DNA of 64,000 nucleotides from NCBI GenBank assembly GCA_900548275.1, contig URJY01000004.1:1-64000 (forward strand), written 5' to 3'. A program made the translations under genes and the position numbers. Of this stretch, positions 61,762-64,000 are shown piece after piece (position 1 is the first letter of the stretch; every line of letters begins with the position of its first letter). Source of the stretch: an uncultured Opitutales bacterium (lineage in GTDB: Bacteria; Verrucomicrobiota; Verrucomicrobiia; Opitutales; Intestinicryptomonadaceae). The notes beneath the pieces are model-generated. The model did not search any database and was not told the origin of the DNA. It saw only the letters and a program-made list of their open reading frames with translations.

Positions 61762-63240
61762 TCAGCCGTCCGACAAGCCGCCGTCCGAATTTTCCGAATC
61801 CGCCGCCTCCGCATTCGTCATCCGAAATTCGAAGTCGATACGCGGGCGCACGTCGGCGTCTTCGTCCTCTTCTGGCGTTTCGCTTGCGGAAGCCTTTTCG
61901 GAAGAAGTTCCGTTTTCCGCCGCCGTTGCAGCCACGCCCGCAACATCGACCGCCGTCGTCGGATTCTCGGAATCCGCCGAAACGTTTTCCGCCGCGTTTT
62001 CCGACAAACTCGGCGCGGTTTTCGAAGCCCATTCAGAAGCCCTCACAAACTTGTGCCTGTCCGACTTCAAAGCCGATTTCCCCACATCCGAAACCGACGA
62101 ATCCTGCGCCGACGCAAAATTCCGCGCATCAGCCCCGACCTCCGACGCGTCGCCCGTACGGGAAGAGCCGTCGGAATTTTCCGCAGCAGGCTTCTCCCGC
62201 GCGCCTCCGTCGCCGTCCTGTGCGTCGACCTCGCGCTCTACGACATCGCCGTTTTCGGGCCTTGCGGAATCCGCGCCGAACGAATCCGCCGAATGGAAAT
62301 ACACTTCGCACGCGCCCGAAATCTGGCGCAAGACCAACGCCCCATAACGCTGCTTTGCAAGCGGCGTGCGGAACTTCGGGCTTTTCGTGCGCGCGGTATT
62401 TATCCCGTAGGCGAAAGAAAGATACTCGGTGAGTTCGTCGCTCGAAAACTCCACGCGGTCGCCGTCGTCGTACTTCTCGTTTTGCAAGTCCAAAACGATT
62501 TCGCCCAGTTTGTACAGCCCGACCGTATCGAGCTTGTCGTCCACGCCGTTGTGCTTGGGCGCAATCGCGGCATTTTTGCCGCTCCACGAGACCCTGAAAT
62601 TCTTCGTGTTTGGCTCGAAAACGTCTTCGTCGACCACCGCGAAAACCTCGATTCTGATTTTCGAATCCGACTTCTCCCCGCGCTTGACCGCGCCCGCTTT
62701 GTCGGACGTATCGGACATTGCGGAATCCGCGGAATCGGACGCGCCGCCGAGGTCGCCCGCCATTCCCCGCCCCGATTTCTCCGCCGTCGCGCGGTCGGTA
62801 GCCTGCGATGTCTTCTGCGAAATTTCCGACGAAACGGATTCCGAATTTTCGGCGGAATCGGAAACAGCCCCCGCCACCGCGCCGCCCGCCGACTGCGGAT
62901 TTTCCGACTTCGGCAAATCGGGAATTTTCTTCACGAACAGCGTGAGCTTCGACGATATGATTTCGTCGCGCCCCGCGACAAGCCCCACGGCGGGCGCGTC
63001 GAACTCAAACGGAATGTACGCGATGGCGCGTTCGCCCCTGCGGCTCGAAACCGCAAGAAAATTGGACTTCGACAACTCCGAATCGGCAATCGCCTCCGCT
63101 ATGAACGTGTCGGCGCGCGACGCCGGAATTTCGGTCGCGCAAAGCGGCTGCATGGACACAATCGAAAACGCCGCAAATCCGCCGAATACAAGCCGCGACT
63201 TCGCAACCGAACACGCTTCGAAAAACTTTCCGCAAAACAT
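61762..63240 (-). CDS. Exported acidic Ser-rich protein, possibly DNRLRE-like
   Basis: The 492-residue protein has an N-terminal signal-like segment (about 14-36, RLVFGGFAAFSIVSM to LCA). Two globular strands-rich parts (about 40-110 and 195-300) are separated and followed by Ser/Glu/Asp/Ala-rich low-complexity stretches. The order AYIPFEFDAP, SSKLTLFVKK, IRIEVFAVVDEDVFEP and FRVSWSG resembles the DNRLRE/CBM96-type beta-sandwich (strand, A-x-L-x-L, then W-containing strand), but the match is weak. It lies alone between hpf and moxR. I cannot assign a function. Confidence 0.65.
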   Translation of the reverse strand: MFCGKFFEACSVAKSRLVFGGFAAFSIVSMQPLCATEIPASRADTFIAEAIADSELSKSNFLAVSSRRGERAIAYIPFEFDAPAVGLVAGRDEIISSKLTLFVKKIPDLPKSENPQSAGGAVAGAVSDSAENSESVSSEISQKTSQATDRATAEKSGRGMAGDLGGASDSADSAMSDTSDKAGAVKRGEKSDSKIRIEVFAVVDEDVFEPNTKNFRVSWSGKNAAIAPKHNGVDDKLDTVGLYKLGEIVLDLQNEKYDDGDRVEFSSDELTEYLSFAYGINTARTKSPKFRTPLAKQRYGALVLRQISGACEVYFHSADSFGADSARPENGDVVEREVDAQDGDGGAREKPAAENSDGSSRTGDASEVGADARNFASAQDSSVSDVGKSALKSDRHKFVRASEWASKTAPSLSENAAENVSADSENPTTAVDVAGVAATAAENGTSSEKASASETPEEDEDADVRPRIDFEFRMTNAEAADSENSDGGLSDG

Positions 63241-63328
63241 AAAAGACCTCCCCGTACAACTCCGTTGATGTGCCCGATATTGCGCAACCCCAAAGCCGTT
63301 GTCGAGACTTTTCGGACGCTGGGAAAAG

Positions 63329-63357
63329 CAAAAACCCGCCGATTTCGCGGCGGGTTC
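63329..63357 (-). terminator. Terminator after hpf
   Basis: On the minus strand AACCCGCCG and CGGCGGGTT pair around CGAAAT, followed by further T. Confidence 0.85.
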
Positions 63358-63404
63358 GAATAAAGTTAAAACTCCTCGCGCAGCAAAACTGCGCCGCTTT
63401 GGAA

Positions 63405-63764
63405 CTAAACTTTCGGGAGCGCGGCGGGAATATCCACCTTGTGCAAAGTCCCGCGCTTGATGCGCTCGAGCCTGTGGCGGCGGCGGATTTTGCGCGTCAA
63501 CTTAACGATAAGCTCGTCAATAGACTTATACATATCGTCGCTCTCGACACTCACCACCATATCGGGACCCTGAATTTCGATGTGCCCTTTCGCCGAAAAT
63601 TCGTTGTGCTTGCTCTTGTTGGGCTTGTACGCAAGCTCTATGCGGAGCCTGATAATCCGCTCATCGTGGGTGAACAATTTGGACATTTTGTTTACCACAC
63701 TCTGCTTGAGAGCGTCGGTAAGTTCCAAGTTTTGTCCTGATATGATGATGTCGTTTTCGTTCAT
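63405..63764 (-). CDS. hpf: Ribosome hibernation promoting factor, short form
   Basis: The 119-residue protein of the HPF/RaiA family begins with a strand and helix (IIISGQNLELTDALKQSVVNKM). It then has IRLRIELAYKPNKSKHNEFSAKGHIEIQG and YKSIDELIVKLTRKIRRRHRLERIK, the typical basic helix. It binds the 30S subunit at A and P sites in stationary phase. The length is that of the short form, without the dimerisation domain. AAGGAAG lies just before the ATG. Confidence 0.92.
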   Translation of the reverse strand: MNENDIIISGQNLELTDALKQSVVNKMSKLFTHDERIIRLRIELAYKPNKSKHNEFSAKGHIEIQGPDMVVSVESDDMYKSIDELIVKLTRKIRRRHRLERIKRGTLHKVDIPAALPKV

Positions 63765-64000
63765 TTCTTCCTTTCGGGTTTGGTGGCGACGCGTTGCCGA
63801 GACCTGTCGGTCGCGCCTGACCTGTTAATATTCTGCCGCATTACAATATCGTAACGCCGCGTTGAGTTTAAAATTTTAAAGAACGCAAAATTCGGGGAAT
63901 TATTGGGTTGAAATCCCGCGGATTTTTCCGCTTGATTTGGACAACCCACTACTGCCGTCCGAACGGTTTGACAGTAGAAAATCGACCCGAAAATTTCAAG
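63765..64000. other. Right-edge region upstream of hpf, no gene seen
   Basis: These 236 bp contain the hpf leader. I find no convincing open frame or sigma-54 -24/-12 element. A gene beyond the window edge may begin near here. Confidence 0.4.

Noticed and set aside
61744..63363. 539-codon plus-strand frame opposite the acidic exported protein
   Set aside because: Extremely Arg-rich, as expected for the antisense of Ser/Glu/Asp-rich codons, and it runs through the terminator hairpin at its start.
63765..64000. Sigma-54 promoter for hpf
   Set aside because: Given rpoN in the window I looked for TGGC-N-TTGC type elements upstream of hpf and found none convincing.

Overview
The window reads as chromosomal DNA of a GC-rich, Gram-negative bacterium. 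It has lipid A genes (lpxA and an lpxC-fabZ fusion), lipoproteins and Tat or Sec exported enzymes. It also has a PEP-CTERM anchored protein, a pyrophosphate-dependent phosphofructokinase, a plant-type acyl-ACP thioesterase, GlnD and sigma-54. This combination, with many secreted glycan-active enzymes, best fits the Verrucomicrobiota (perhaps Opitutia, judging from the PEP-CTERM tail). That assignment is inferred from gene content only. Nearly every base is accounted for by close-packed genes. I see no transposase, integrase, prophage or CRISPR array.

Layout. 1-8.4 kb: tRNA-Ser(CGA), an MFS/deoxyribosyltransferase pair, an exported arabinose/fucose isomerase homologue, a 55-residue membrane protein, a GH99-like/esterase fusion lipoprotein, a CE15-like esterase and a YjdF-like membrane protein. 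8.4-13.6 kb: glnD, a LysM protein, a Nudix hydrolase, a DciA-like protein and a nitrilase-family gene that stops early beside a repeat block. 13.6-16.4 kb: palindromic repeats, a formylglycine-generating-enzyme-like PEP-CTERM protein, a DUF5131 protein and tRNA-Pro(GGG). 16.4-19.6 kb: an alanine-racemase homologue lacking the PLP lysine, tsaB and rpoN. 19.7-24.7 kb: a GH50-like lipoprotein, a Tat-type pyruvyl-transferase-like protein and PPi-PFK with a duplicated 3' end. 24.8-40.9 kb: mostly housekeeping genes (fmt, der, aminotransferase with Lrp regulator, mnmM-like, lpxA, lpxC-fabZ, recN, ftsK, panD, class V aminotransferase, topoisomerase III).

41.1-49.8 kb is the most distinctive accessory region. 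Two tandem paralogous glycosidase-like genes are followed by a three-gene operon: a Tat lipoprotein subunit, a GMC flavoprotein and an eight-heme membrane cytochrome c. I infer an extracytoplasmic sugar or glycan-fragment oxidation module that feeds electrons to a multiheme cytochrome.

49.8-63.8 kb, all on the minus strand, carries an ABC-F ATPase, a FatA-type thioesterase, a seven-gene moxR-DUF58-DUF4381-batA-batBC-batD-batE operon in which BatB and BatC are fused and carry a Gln/Asn-rich tract, an exported acidic Ser-rich protein, and hpf. Secreted carbohydrate enzymes (exported isomerase, GH99-like/esterase, CE15-like, GH50-like, two GH42-like) recur through the window and suggest a polysaccharide-degrading lifestyle.
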